Assembly (NCBI RefSeq): GCF_023343835.1
Contig: NC_064442.1
Span: 16,664,501-16,728,500, forward strand
DNA: 64,000 bases
Direction of reading: 5' to 3'
Source: Lagopus muta
Lineage: Eukaryota; Chordata; Aves; Galliformes; Phasianidae
The notes under the pieces are model-generated. The model was not told the origin of the DNA and did no database searches. It worked only from the letters and a program-made list of their open reading frames with translations. Made by a program: the position numbers and the translations under genes. The stretch's first letter is position 1. Every line of letters starts with the position of its first letter. Below, piece after piece: positions 48,484-60,400 of the stretch.

Positions 48484-51400
48484 GTCGGTGCGAGCGGGCC
48501 GGCCGCCGCCCGCGCTCCCGAGGGCCGTGCCGCTCTCCCGGCGGGACCCCCGCGCCTCGCTTCGGCCCTTCATCCGGCCGGCGGTGCGGCGGTCCCGGCC
48601 CGGCTGGAGCGCGGCCCCCGCTGAGGGGAGGAGGAGCGCGCGGCGTTCGGCTGGGATGGGGGGGGGGGGGCGGCTGTGCGCCGCGCCGCTGCGGGACCCT
48701 CGGTACCGCCCGCAGGAACCGCTTCGTTCGCCGCTGCTCGGCGCCGGCTCCCGCTCGTCCTCCGTTATTTATCCCTGCCCGCCGCCGTCGCGTCTCTCCC
48801 CGTTCTCCGGTGCTGCGTTGTTTGGCTGCCCGCGGCGCAGCCTTTGTCCGCTGTTGTTGTGGCCGCGGTGCGGTGCGGGGCGGCCGGGCGGCAGACAAAG
48901 GCGGTGCTGCGGAGCGCTGCGCTGTGCTGCTCTCGCCGTGCGGCCCCGCCATGGCGCAGCCGGGTCCATTTTCTCCCGGCTCTTTGTGATCCGGGTTTGA
49001 ATTCCGTAAAGCTTCGATGAAATTCTTCAGGTTTGATGAGCTGTCGTTGGCGCTGCCCGTTTAGTTTGCTAGCGATTGAATTAAAACGTTTGTTTTGTGA
49101 GCTGGCGGTCTTCTTGAAGAGGTATTTTTGCTTAATATGTTGGTCTGTTCTCGTCTCTTGTTTGTTGTCAGCCTGGCACATCGTGATTTATGCTTTGTAA
49201 CATGTCTGTCCTTATCTGAGTCATTAAGTCCGTTTGTAGATGGTCAACGAAGACAATAAAGGTCAAACGTGTGTTAAGGCTTCTGGCTACACTGGTGATT
49301 TGCATGATCTGTGCGTACCTGGTAATATTAACGTTTGTCTTAATCACACAGCTATCTCATCAAGTGTCTTAATCCATTTAAAACATCTCCATATGTAATT
49401 GACGTAAAAGCCCAGAGAAGTATTATTTTTGGTAAAATCAGAAATGAAAACTTGGTGTTAAGAGTCTTCTATCATTGACCTGGCCTTCTGTGGTTGACAC
49501 GCCCAAGGGCCGGGATGCCATCCAGAGAGACCTGGGTAGGCTGAGCTGTGGCTGGGAGAACCTCATGAGGTTCAGCAAAGCCAAGAGCAGGGTGTGCACT
49601 TGGGTGCCAGTACAAGCTGGGGGATGTAAGGGTAGAACACAGGTATGCTGGCAGTGTGCCCTTGCAGCCCAGAAAGCCAAACATATCCTGGGTACATCCA
49701 AAGCAGGGGAGGATGTGCCCCTCTGCTCTGTGCTATGAGACCTCACCTGGTGTGCTGCATCCAGATGTGGGATCCTCAGCATGGGAGAGACATGGACCTG
49801 TAGGAGTGCATCCTGAGGAGGGCCACAAAAATGACCTGAGCGATGGAAGGCCTCCAGGCTGAGAGCTGGGGCTGTGCAGCCCGGGAGCTCTGAGGTGACC
49901 TGAGAGTGGTCTGTCAGTATCTAAAGAGGCTGGAAGAAAGAAGGGGACAGGCTCTTTAGCAAGGTCTGTTGTGGTAGCATAAAGGGAAATGGTTTCAAAC
50001 TGAAAGAGGGGCCTTTTAGATTGGATGTAAGGAAGAAGTTTTTGGCACTACGGTTACTGAGGCTCTGGCTCTCTGGTTGCCCTGTTATGTGATGGATGTT
50101 CCATTCCTGGAGACATTCAGAGTCAGGCTGGGGGGGCTCTGAGCTCCTCATGGAGCTGTGGGTGTCCCTGTCCATTACAGGGGGGTTGGACCAGGTGGTT
50201 TTTAATGATCTCTTCCAACTCAAAAGATTGTATGATATCCATAACTCTGTTGTGTTTTCTTTTTCAGGAAGCCCTTACCAGCCCATAATTGAAGAACTAA
50301 GAAACCATCCACGAAAGAGGTTCTACAATGTCTCAAAGCTTGGAGGCACCAAGTATGGTAATGATAACTTCTACGTTTGTAATGAGGGCAGTACCTGCAG
50401 TACATGTGCACCACTTACTGCTGTGAAGTGTTAGGAGGTGCACTGTGTATGTGAGTTCTTAATGCATGTATTTGAAAGCTTATAATTTTCTCCCCTGTTA
50501 TTGTTTTATGAAGTTGATTGATAGCTCTTGCGGTTGCTGTGGAAGGGTGAGTTTTGGTGGTGTACAAACAAATCCTTAATCTCAGCATGTCATTAGCAGG
50601 CAATATATCACTAATAGCTGCCCAAAAGATATATTTTTTTTTTTTTACTGGGCTCTGTGTCTGGATGGCTACTAAAAGATAAAAAGTATTTGTGCAGTGA
50701 TGTGGGATGGGACAGAAATGCAGAAGGAGAGAGCTATGGGTCACAGTCAGCTGGAATGGGTTCTACTCTTGAAGGTGATCAGAATATATTTTTGTTACTC
50801 TCTTAGCTTTCGTGTTAAGCTTTTAAGATACTTGAGGTACATATTAGAGGTACTTGGGATCTTCTTTCAGTTGTGCTGTTTGGTGAAAAATACACTGAAC
50901 ATGCTCAGAAACATTAGATTTCAAGAATATTCAAGAACATTTCCTAACTAAAAATCACAGAGTATTTCACTTCAAGCCCATGTTTGGCAGCAATAATTAT
51001 GTCCCTGTTTTTGAAGCAAAGAGGGAGGAGCTCTTGCTAGTGCAACAGTGGCTGTTCCAAGTTTTGTGCAACAGCTGTGTGCTCTTGCAAATTTCTAATG
51101 TAATACTGGAGTTAATCTTTTGAATGGGAAGGGGCAAAATGTTTCTGTTTGTTGCTTTGTCTGAGAAGAAGCAGAGGAGTGGTAGCAGCAAAACCAGCCC
51201 ATTCTGTAGGTTTCTTTTGTTTTTCTGAAGGGCCTGTAGTGAAAATTCAAACAGAAGATACTGCTTTCTATCTAAGATGTCCAAATAAAGATTGGAGCAG
51301 CAGTGAAATTTGAAAATGTTCACAGAATGAATCCAAGCAGAATAGGTTAGTTAGGGTGGTCTTTCTCTTCCAATAGAAATTGATGGGCAGAAGTTGGAAG

Positions 51401-54400
51401 CCTTGTATTAACTGAATATTAGAAAGATATTGAATTTAGGTGCAGTGTGGATGATTGTAATAAGAAATCCATTATCTGGAATTGTTAATTGAATTTGTTG
51501 CTAGAGCATTAATTTTGGTTCTTGCCCTGTTTGCGCTCTGCCCTGGGGCTTCTGACCATGGTCTGACAATAAGTGCCTGTTTAAGTTAATCAGATTTCTA
51601 ATGCAACTGTTAATTCATTTATTTGTGATTTGTTTGGGGGGGAAATCTGATTTTTTTTTTTTTTTTTTTTTTTTCTAGTGTTGATGATAGTAATCTGTTG
51701 TGGGTAAAATGGTAGCTGGGCCTGCATTACTGCTGGGACTGGGGCTGACTTGAACGGCCTTTCTCACTTCAGTCTCCAAGGATGGGGATTCCACTGTGTC
51801 TTATAATCCTATACTTACCCATCCTCCCCATCACATCATCTTCTTTGTGTCTGACTGTGGTCTCTATTCCTGCACCTTGTGGCTGTTTCTGTGCTTTCAG
51901 CATACACTTCTTAGAAGGCAGGCTTCACCTTCTCTGCAGTTCCCAATCAACTGTGAAAGACTACAATTAGTGCACTTAGCTTTCTCTCCTCAGATTGAGC
52001 AGGTGCAGCTCTCACAGCTCTGTGACACGTTCTGCAGCCCGTAACCATCTCCAAGGCCCTTCACTGGGTGTGCTTTGATTTGTTGAGATGTCCCATGTTC
52101 TGGGAGGCCCAAAACCACGCACAGTGCTGTGGATACTCTGCCAGTTTGGTAGCCCCTGGTAGAGCAAAGTCATCCATCCTGCACTGCTGATGACTGCTAC
52201 CTGTACAGAACAACACCCCTTGCTAACTGTGCTTGTAAGGAGTACGTCAAGCAGTTCTGTTCTGGTAATTTGACTTAAAAGTAAAATGGTGCTATTACAG
52301 TTGATTCAAATATGGTTTTGATGATGATTCTGTATTATTTTGAATGACTTGTCTGGGGGTTAGACAGCAGTAAATACCTTAGCAAGGTGCATGATGAGAA
52401 CAGTAAATCTTTATTAGCAGCTTGTGGATGAACTTACTGATCAACTTAAGCCTCAACTGAGTTGTTTAACTCTTCTTGTAACTAATTTGTTCATACTTCT
52501 CACTGTTATTAAATTATTTGTCTGCTTGAATTATGATGCAAAGGATGAATGATGCATGGAGGAAAATGAATTCTTTGTTTGCAGTGATGCTTCTCCTTTT
52601 CTCTCAGTTTTTTCCTTTCTCATTTCCAGTTCCCTTAGTTCTACCGTGCCAGGAAGCTGTTTCTTCTCAGTACCTTAGCCCAGATCAGAGACAAAGCCCT
52701 GGAAGTTATGTTTAGTGAAATGTTGTTCTTTGTATTTTATGAAATGTTTAATTTTATGGCACGTATCAGAAGAGTTTCTGGTCCTGAAATCACAGTGGTT
52801 TGTTTTGTTTTGTTTTTTTTTTTTTGAAGAAGAAAATATCAGGCACTGGTTGTCTTGGCTTGATATCTCAAGTAGTGAGATGGTGAAATGAACAAACAGA
52901 AAGTTCTTAGTATACTCCACTAAGTGTTGCCTTTCTCCCATTCTGTTTGATTGGTAACCCCAACTCTATATGCCTCGTGTGCATCTCCTGCCAGCACAGC
53001 ATACCTTCCTGTCTGCTGCTGGCGTAACACAGTGCAGTCACACAGTGCAAACCCTGGCATCTTCAGTTCAAATTCAATGCAACTCATCTGCTGTACCGTT
53101 CCACCTTCTATAGTGAGGATCAAACCCCACAGCAGCTAGGCAGCTTGTTTCCCACAGCTCTCCCTTCTGATTTGTAGTGAAGTGGACCTCCTTAGAAATG
53201 TGAAATAGTAATTCATAAAGACATGATGAGTTGGGGGTGTTGCACTAATTAAGCCAGTTGTTTTGTTTTGCCCTAGATACTCTGCCTTATTCCATACGAG
53301 TGTTGTTTGAATCCAGCATCCGTAACTGCGATGGCTTCCTGGTGAAAGAAACAGATGCTATGAACATTTTAGACTGGAAAACAAAGCAGAACGATGTTGA
53401 AGTGCCCTTCTGTCCTGCCAGAGTTGTTCTTCAAGATTTTACGTAAGTAAAGTGTTTGCATACATGAGTGTGTGGAAAAAATGTCAAATAACCTGTGAGA
53501 GCTCAGTGAGTAGCATGTGTACTTCAGCTTGGCAATGAACAGCACCTAGCTGCTGGGTACTGAAGTTTCTCTCTTTGTCAGTAGAAATGCAGGCAGTGCT
53601 TCTGCTGTTCAGCAGAGACGTCACGATTACGTGTGGCACGAGAAGAGGAATTGTTCCTTAGGGTGCCTTGGTTTTACTGCAGGTTGGTGAAGCTGAAGCT
53701 GTTGGCCTACAGTGGGTGTTTCACAGGATTAATGCCAAAACACAAATGGAAGTGGAGGCGTTTAGATTGTAGCCAGATGGCTGACAGTTCATTGAAACAC
53801 AGTTTGTGCTTCACACAACTGGAGATTAAATGTTGCATGCTCCACCAGTGTGTGTAATCCAGTTGAAACAATGAATGATGCATACATTAAAGTCTCTGAA
53901 GATAATAGCTTGATGTGGTTTGAGTACAGCATAGCTGTAAGGTAAGGACTGTCCTTCAGCAACTTGGGAATGTTAGATTTAAGGTGTCCTGGAGACTAAT
54001 TAATGATGTATTTATGAACAAGAGAGTTTTAGAAAGAATGTGATGGTAATAAAGTAACGGGATATCAGGCAAAATAAAAATGATTTAAATAATGCTGTGT
54101 TCTCTCTTCAGTTGTGTGCTTCAAGTATACTTATCAGTGTAATAGTAACAAGAGTATTGATTCTGTAATATGCTGTGAGCTTCAGACATGAGTGGCTTTG
54201 TAAGAAGAGTAGTAATATATACCAAGGTATTAAAGGATAGCTTGAGCAGTGTTCATATAGGTATTTATAAGGTAATAAGTATCTAAAAGTGGTGTTTTAA
54301 AGAGAAGAACATTATGCTTCAGAAACATGGCAAGGCAAAAGAGCAAGTAATTGTCTTCTTGAAGGTGTTGCTGTATTTTGTAGGTCTGTTACCTTAAAAC

Positions 54401-57400
54401 GTGCTGTTGCTTGTTGTGAATTAGTGCCAATTCATTCACTTCCAAAATGTGGAGAATAAAACAGTAGGGTTTTAACTTCTGAAATAGAACTCAAGTGGGT
54501 CTGGGCTTACGAAGAGGTTTGTGAGTGTAATGCATGTGTGTCCCACGTTATTGTGCTACTTTGCTTTCTTTCTGTTAGTGGAATTCCAGCAATGGTGGAT
54601 TTTGCTGCCATGAGGGAAGCAGTAAGAAATGCTGGAGGAGATCCTGTGAAAGTCAATCCTGCCTGCCCGACTGATCTCACTGTTGACCATTCTCTGCAGA
54701 TTGATTTCAGCAAATGGTAACAGATCTCTTTTCTTCTCTTTTCATGAACCATGCCCTTTACCCTCTACTAAGCTGTCTGTTTACCCTGGTAAATCACTTC
54801 TCAAATCTTTGTCCTTGAAAGTAGACCTGATAGCACCTGAAAGAGAGCTGGTAAAAGTGGAGAAAGTAATACTGTAGAAGGAGAGAGAATGATTGTGAGG
54901 TGTTACGCTTGGAGCTGTCTTGGTAACCCAAATTCTGGGCAAGAAATTGCAGAAATAAACTGGATCCATCATGGTTTCCAGAAAATAGTATGTCTCAAGA
55001 GAATGAGGTGGAGTGGCTGTAATTCTTGCTTTGCGCTGTTCCTACTGTTAAAAGTTATTTTCTTGATTAGTATTGAATGCAAGTGCCTTCTCGCAGCTCT
55101 GGAGAAATGGCTTGGCAGTACTACTGGATGCACTGAAAGGTTGTAATTTCAGCTTCTAAGTTATGACTGTGACTTTATATAGGCCTTGATTTTTACTGCA
55201 GATGAAAAAAAGGCCGTGGAGACAGCATGCTTGTAGGAGTCTGGCTAAGTATTACATCTGGAAGACTGACAGCCTGGTTTTCTTCTCCTGACAGGCAGTA
55301 ATGTGATGAGAACAGCCTGGGGCTGCCTTGCACTAGAAAGATAATGCTGCAGAAGAGAACGTGAATTTTATTCCACATTTGCTGAACGTTTCCCATAACG
55401 TAGTTCCCCTCCACCCCTATCCCCATTCATCACAGAGCCTTCCCAGAGTCATGCAGAACTGTGTCAATTGAGCTCCTCCTGGATTCCTAAAAATGCAGGG
55501 AAAAGGCCTGTAGCAGCTGGGTATGGCTGTGCGAGGCATCCTTCTGTAGGATGTCCAGGTACATGCAGGATTTCAGCTGGGTTAAGTAGCTCAGAGGGAA
55601 GAGCAAGAAGATATGAAGTGGTGTTGTGTGTGTGCTGTTGCAGTTCTGCCCATTCAGGGACAGCTGAGTCGATTTCAATGGGGCTAACCTGAAATTATCA
55701 GCAGCACCAAGTGCTGGCAAGAGCTCTCCCAGCGTGCTGCTTTGTAACGATAAAGCCTCTCACTGTCCTTTGGCTTCTGGAAAGCTTGCAGGATCTCAGC
55801 AGCTGCTGACCTATGATAAGAAACCCTTCTCCCCAGGGTGGTTTGTGCTGCTTTTATACAATTGCCATCTCCTGCTGGTCTTAATTCCATGAGCCTAAGA
55901 CAAGGTATCCTCTGTGGCCCTGTGCTATTCTACCATTAGATAACTAAGTATCTTCTTGTGCTAAAGCAGCAGAGAGCAGGGGATTTACTTAAAATCAATG
56001 ATTTGTTTTAATCATTTGAGTATTTGCTAAATCATTCACCTTTCACCACAACTACTTACTTAGCTCTCATGGGAGAACTTGCACAAATATGGGTAGCATA
56101 TTGGACTTTGTTTTTAAAAATAAAACCAAATCTCTGCTTTCTGACTGAGTTGATGTGAGCATCAAATGTATCTGAATCTTTGACAATTCATATCAAAAGC
56201 CACCTTGAATAGGACAGCTTCATTTCTTTCCTTGAGAAGTCTTTGTCTTGTAAATCATTCTGACATTAATGAATGTGTAGAACTGCTCTGGAGTAAGAAA
56301 CATGCAGCATATGCCACTGCTTGGATGAGGTTCTGCCCAGCCCTTCGAATGTTAAAGCCCTGAGTTTAGCCTCTGCAGTGTGGTTTGTGAGTGTTGCTGA
56401 CCTGTTGTGACCACATGGGAGGAGTAAATGGTGTCAAATGGTGTCAGAGCTTCAGGCAATCCAGGGCAGTTCACTTCTGGTTATTACTTTGCTACGTTTA
56501 AGGGAGCTTATTCAGCGAGAGTTCACTTCGCATTAGAATAAAATGAGATCTATTTCCTCCTCATTAAATTATTTCTCCAAATGGTTTGTGGGGTGGGGAG
56601 GGCAAACAAAACTGACGTTCTTCTTCTGTTCACTGCTGCAGTGCAATACAGAATGCCCCAAACCCTGGGGGCGGTGAGGCGCAGAAGCCGACAGCAGCAA
56701 AGCTTTCTCCGCTGAAGGGCCAGCCGCGGAAACTGCCGTGCCGGGGTCAGAGCAGCTGCAAGGGGCCCTGCAGTGCTGGGGAGCTGAGCCGTGCCTCGGG
56801 GCAGTTCTCTGCACAGATAGAGAACACACCTATCCTCTGCCCTTTTCACCTTCAGCCAGTGCCTGAGTATGAAAACTTGCTCCTTTGATTATTTGCATTG
56901 TTCTGTGTTGTTAAGCTCTGCTTGTGACAGTCTATAGAGATTGCGCTGTAAACAGTGCGAATACTGCTCTTAATTGCATTTTGAGACTTCCCTTAATTAC
57001 CAGATAAGCCTCAATGAAACACTGATTTTTATGGCTAAAAGTAATTTTTTTTTTTTTTTTTTTTTTTCACTTGTGGGATCCTTGGAGGAGTTTCCAGCCC
57101 TTATGGACTTGCCTAAACATCACTTCTGTGATGAATCACAGAATGGCCAGGGTTGGAAGGGACCTCAAGGATCACAAATCTCCAACCCCCTGCCACATGC
57201 AGGGCCACAAACCTCCCCATTTAATACCAGTCCAGGCTGCCCAGGGCTCCATCCAGCCTGGCCTTGAACACCTCCAGGGATGGACAGGGCATCCACAGCC
57301 TCTCTGGGCAGCTGTTCCAGCACCTCACCACTCTCATAGTACAGAACTTCCCCCTGACAGCCACCTAAATCTTCCCTTCCTCAACTTAAAACCATTTCCC

Positions 57401-60400
57401 CTTGCCCTGCTGTTATCTGATCTTTCAAAGAGTTGAACTTAATCACACAGCTGAAATGCACTGTACATTCTGCTTGTGTGTAATGGCACAGGGGATCCTC
57501 ATCTGTTTCTTTTCCTTCAATTTCCTTCAAAAAGGTCTTCAATTTTAACAGTTAATTGTGTCCATTCAATCTGTGACAATTGTAATCTTCTTTCAGCTGC
57601 CATTCCTTTTCTCTCAGGCTCTTCAAGTATCTCTTTGTGCCTGACTGGGGTGAAATATAAACACTGGTTGTGTTTGTAATTTTACAGATATGCAAATGTT
57701 TCTGGTCAGTACAGGTGTGGGAATGCAGAATTAGTGATGTTTTTGGCTATCCTGGCAGGAAACCAGCAGTGTCATTTGTTAAGCTGCAGTTTAATGATGG
57801 CTGTCCTTCGGGGCTCTGTAGAACACTGCACTGCTAACCTTGTGACACCTCACAGGTCATGGTGTGCAATAAAATACACCTCTGTAATACTGAAGGTTCT
57901 CTTTCTTCCTGCTGCAAGGCAGGTATATTCATAGAATCACAGAATCATCAAGTTTGGTTTGGGTTGGAAGGGATCTTGAAGGTCATCTAGTTCCAACTCC
58001 CCTGCTGTATTCCCTTCCTGGTTCTTTTTCTCAAAGCAGAGGTTACTCTTAAATTGTGGATTACTCCTTTGTAATGAATGTCAGCATCTTAATGAATATC
58101 ACTTAGGATATCAAAATTCATGTTATTAGGCTGTACTGTCTTTCATCAAACAAGCAAAACCAACTTGTTCTTCTGTACTTTTGAAACAGTTTATGATAGT
58201 ACTTGTCAACTTGCTGTCTTTCTAGGCCTGAGACAGTATTGAAAAATCAAGAGATGGAATTTGGCAGAAATAGAGAGAGGCTTCAGTTTTTTAAGGTATG
58301 TCTGTGCACCTGTGCATTTTGTTTATTGCATGTTTTGGTGGGTGGGACATCTTGCTTTGTTTGCCTCCTGGTGTTTAACATTACGTAATGTAGCTTGTCA
58401 GGCTGTAAATCTGAGTTCAGTGTGAGTATCAAATGGGCTTGTAACAGGTTTATGGGTTTTAATTTAAAATTGCTATACAGCAGAAATTGTAAATCTAGGT
58501 GTCGTGTAAAGGGGAGAGAAGATTTAAATGATTTGGAAAAGTGGATAGTGATTGGTTTGGTGTTGTCAGTGTGAAGGTACTGGACAAAGTAAGCACTTAC
58601 TGAACTGCAATTGACTGATATTTCATGAACTCTGTGCTGTAGATCACAATGGGCTTTTCAGGTAACAAGTTTATTTGTCCATGCTTGTGTTGCAAACCTT
58701 ATGAAAATAGAAATATTAAATGGAAGCTGATATTGAAGGATTGCTGCTCTCAAACTAGGCAGCAGTGCCAGCAGAGTTGTTTTGAATGTAAATCTTGTGG
58801 TGAATGTCAGCTTCCTTCTAGCCAGGGATCTGCAGCATTGGTGTTTGATCCTCATCCCCTAATTTAATGTGGCTTAGGAATCTGATCAAATGATCTAAAA
58901 ATCTTTTCATGTAAGTAGACTAGGAGGCTTTCAGAAAAGCTGCAGGTCAGCTTGTATGTATGAAGAGGGAAACCACTGAGCTGGGTTTTGTTACGAGCCT
59001 CCATGGCAGTTTCTTTTGTAGCTATGTGGCATCCTGAGCTTGCATGTAGTGAGGCACTTGTATAAATTGCTTCCTTAGTCCCACACAGGTATGTAAAACC
59101 TAAACTGAAATCTGTGGTGAATGTTAATGCTAATTCTGTTGTCTAAATATTAGTCTTGGCTGTGCTTGAAAATCAGTTGCGTGAGCTAGAAATCAAGAGC
59201 CTTGTACAGCCCTGCATTTGGGAGCTAGGAGCTATGGATTCAGAATGGAGTGTGTGGGTTTGTTAACCATTTAAGAATGCATAGGATCCAAGGAACTCTT
59301 GTAAGTGTTGGAATAATGAGCACGAGGCACATAAGTAGCAAACACTATTGCATTGCATATCAGCTTTGTTGTTTTAACTGTGTTCTGAGAAGAATGGAAT
59401 AAATGCCTGAGAAAAATCTCTCTCTTTTCCTCATTTTGGAAAAACGAAAACAGTGGAGTTCAAAAGTTTTCAAGAACACTTCCATCATACCACCAGAGAC
59501 TGGAATGGCACACCAGGTTAATTTGGAGTATCTGTCAAGAGTTGTATTTGACGTGAAAGATTTCCTATATCCAGATAGCGTGGTTGGCACAGATTCTCAT
59601 ACAACCATGGTAAATGGCTTGGGTATCTTGGGCTGGGGTAAGTATGCTAACAGTAACTTGACAGCAGTTTGAAAGGCTTACTGAAGCTTTATTGAGAAAT
59701 ACTTTCTTCTTCCTAGAGTTTCAGGCTCAGTTGTAAATCTTCAGAATGTGGTTGTTTTTTTTTTTCTGTCTCTACTGAAATTTCTTTCCATAAAAAACTG
59801 CTTGATGCAATTTAAAGAAAATAGCAAAAAAGAGAACCAAAAACCTTTGATATCCTAATTGCTTTTTGTGCATGTACTGTAAAATTTGGATTAAGATTTT
59901 CTTCATCGCAGAAAATAAAACTTAGAATATCTTTCTAGTTAAATGTGAAGTCAAACAACTTCAGCAGTAGTCTTGCTTGTTTTTTCATGTGCAAGTATTT
60001 AATAGAAATCACCTGTATTTCTTGCTGTGGCCTCTAGACTTATAGGAAGGGTTTTATTAGACTTCAGAACTTGGAAATATTTAGTGTCTGTTTACTTAGA
60101 CTGATGAAAAACAAGGTAATATTCTCACTGCAGGTGTTGGGGGAATTGAAACAGAAGCTGTGATGCTGGGGATGCCGGTTACTCTCACTCTGCCTGAGGT
60201 GGTTGGGTGTGAACTGACGGGCACAGCCAGCCCACTTGCTACGTCCATAGACATTGTTCTGGGCATTACAAAGGTGAGTTCAGTGCCTGCTGAGGCAGAG
60301 CTACCTGTGGGTTTTGAGAAGTGAAATCCTGGCAGGATTCTTGGCATGCCTTTAGTTGTAGTGATGCAGAAGGATTCCCACAATGTCTAAGAGTTTTTGC

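Larger units (their letters stand above)
48120..48980 (+). promoter_or_regulatory. IREB2: IREB2 CpG-island promoter
   Basis: A very CpG-rich island spans the IREB2 first exon. It has no TATA box near the start. Four TCTCGCGA elements lie at 48224-48233, 48284-48291, 48328-48337 and 48377-48386, 60, 44 and 49 bp apart and 79-241 bp upstream of the start codon. This palindromic element is known from TATA-less, often bidirectional, housekeeping promoters. A run of 12 G at 48659-48670 lies in the downstream part of the island. Long open frames over the island on both strands (for example 48153-48989 plus, 48050-48952 minus) are composition artefacts. Confidence 0.8.
50358..56641 (+). other. IREB2: IREB2 introns 2, 3 and 4
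   Basis: Intron 2 (50358-53276) has a 24-base T run at 51651-51674. Intron 3 is 53443-54578 and intron 4 is 54717-56641. I see no CR1 tail, RNA gene or further coding exon in them. Small open frames have no recognisable domain. Confidence 0.8.

Noticed and set aside
48050-49000. Long open frames on both strands (about 300, 278 and 182 codons)
   Set aside because: They lie in the IREB2 CpG island, where stop codons are rare. The products are Arg/Pro/Ala-rich low complexity, open on both strands at once, with no domain.
49475-49862. Open frames inside the intron 1 CR1 copy
   Set aside because: Remnants of a dead, 5'-truncated element with interrupted frames; not a host gene.
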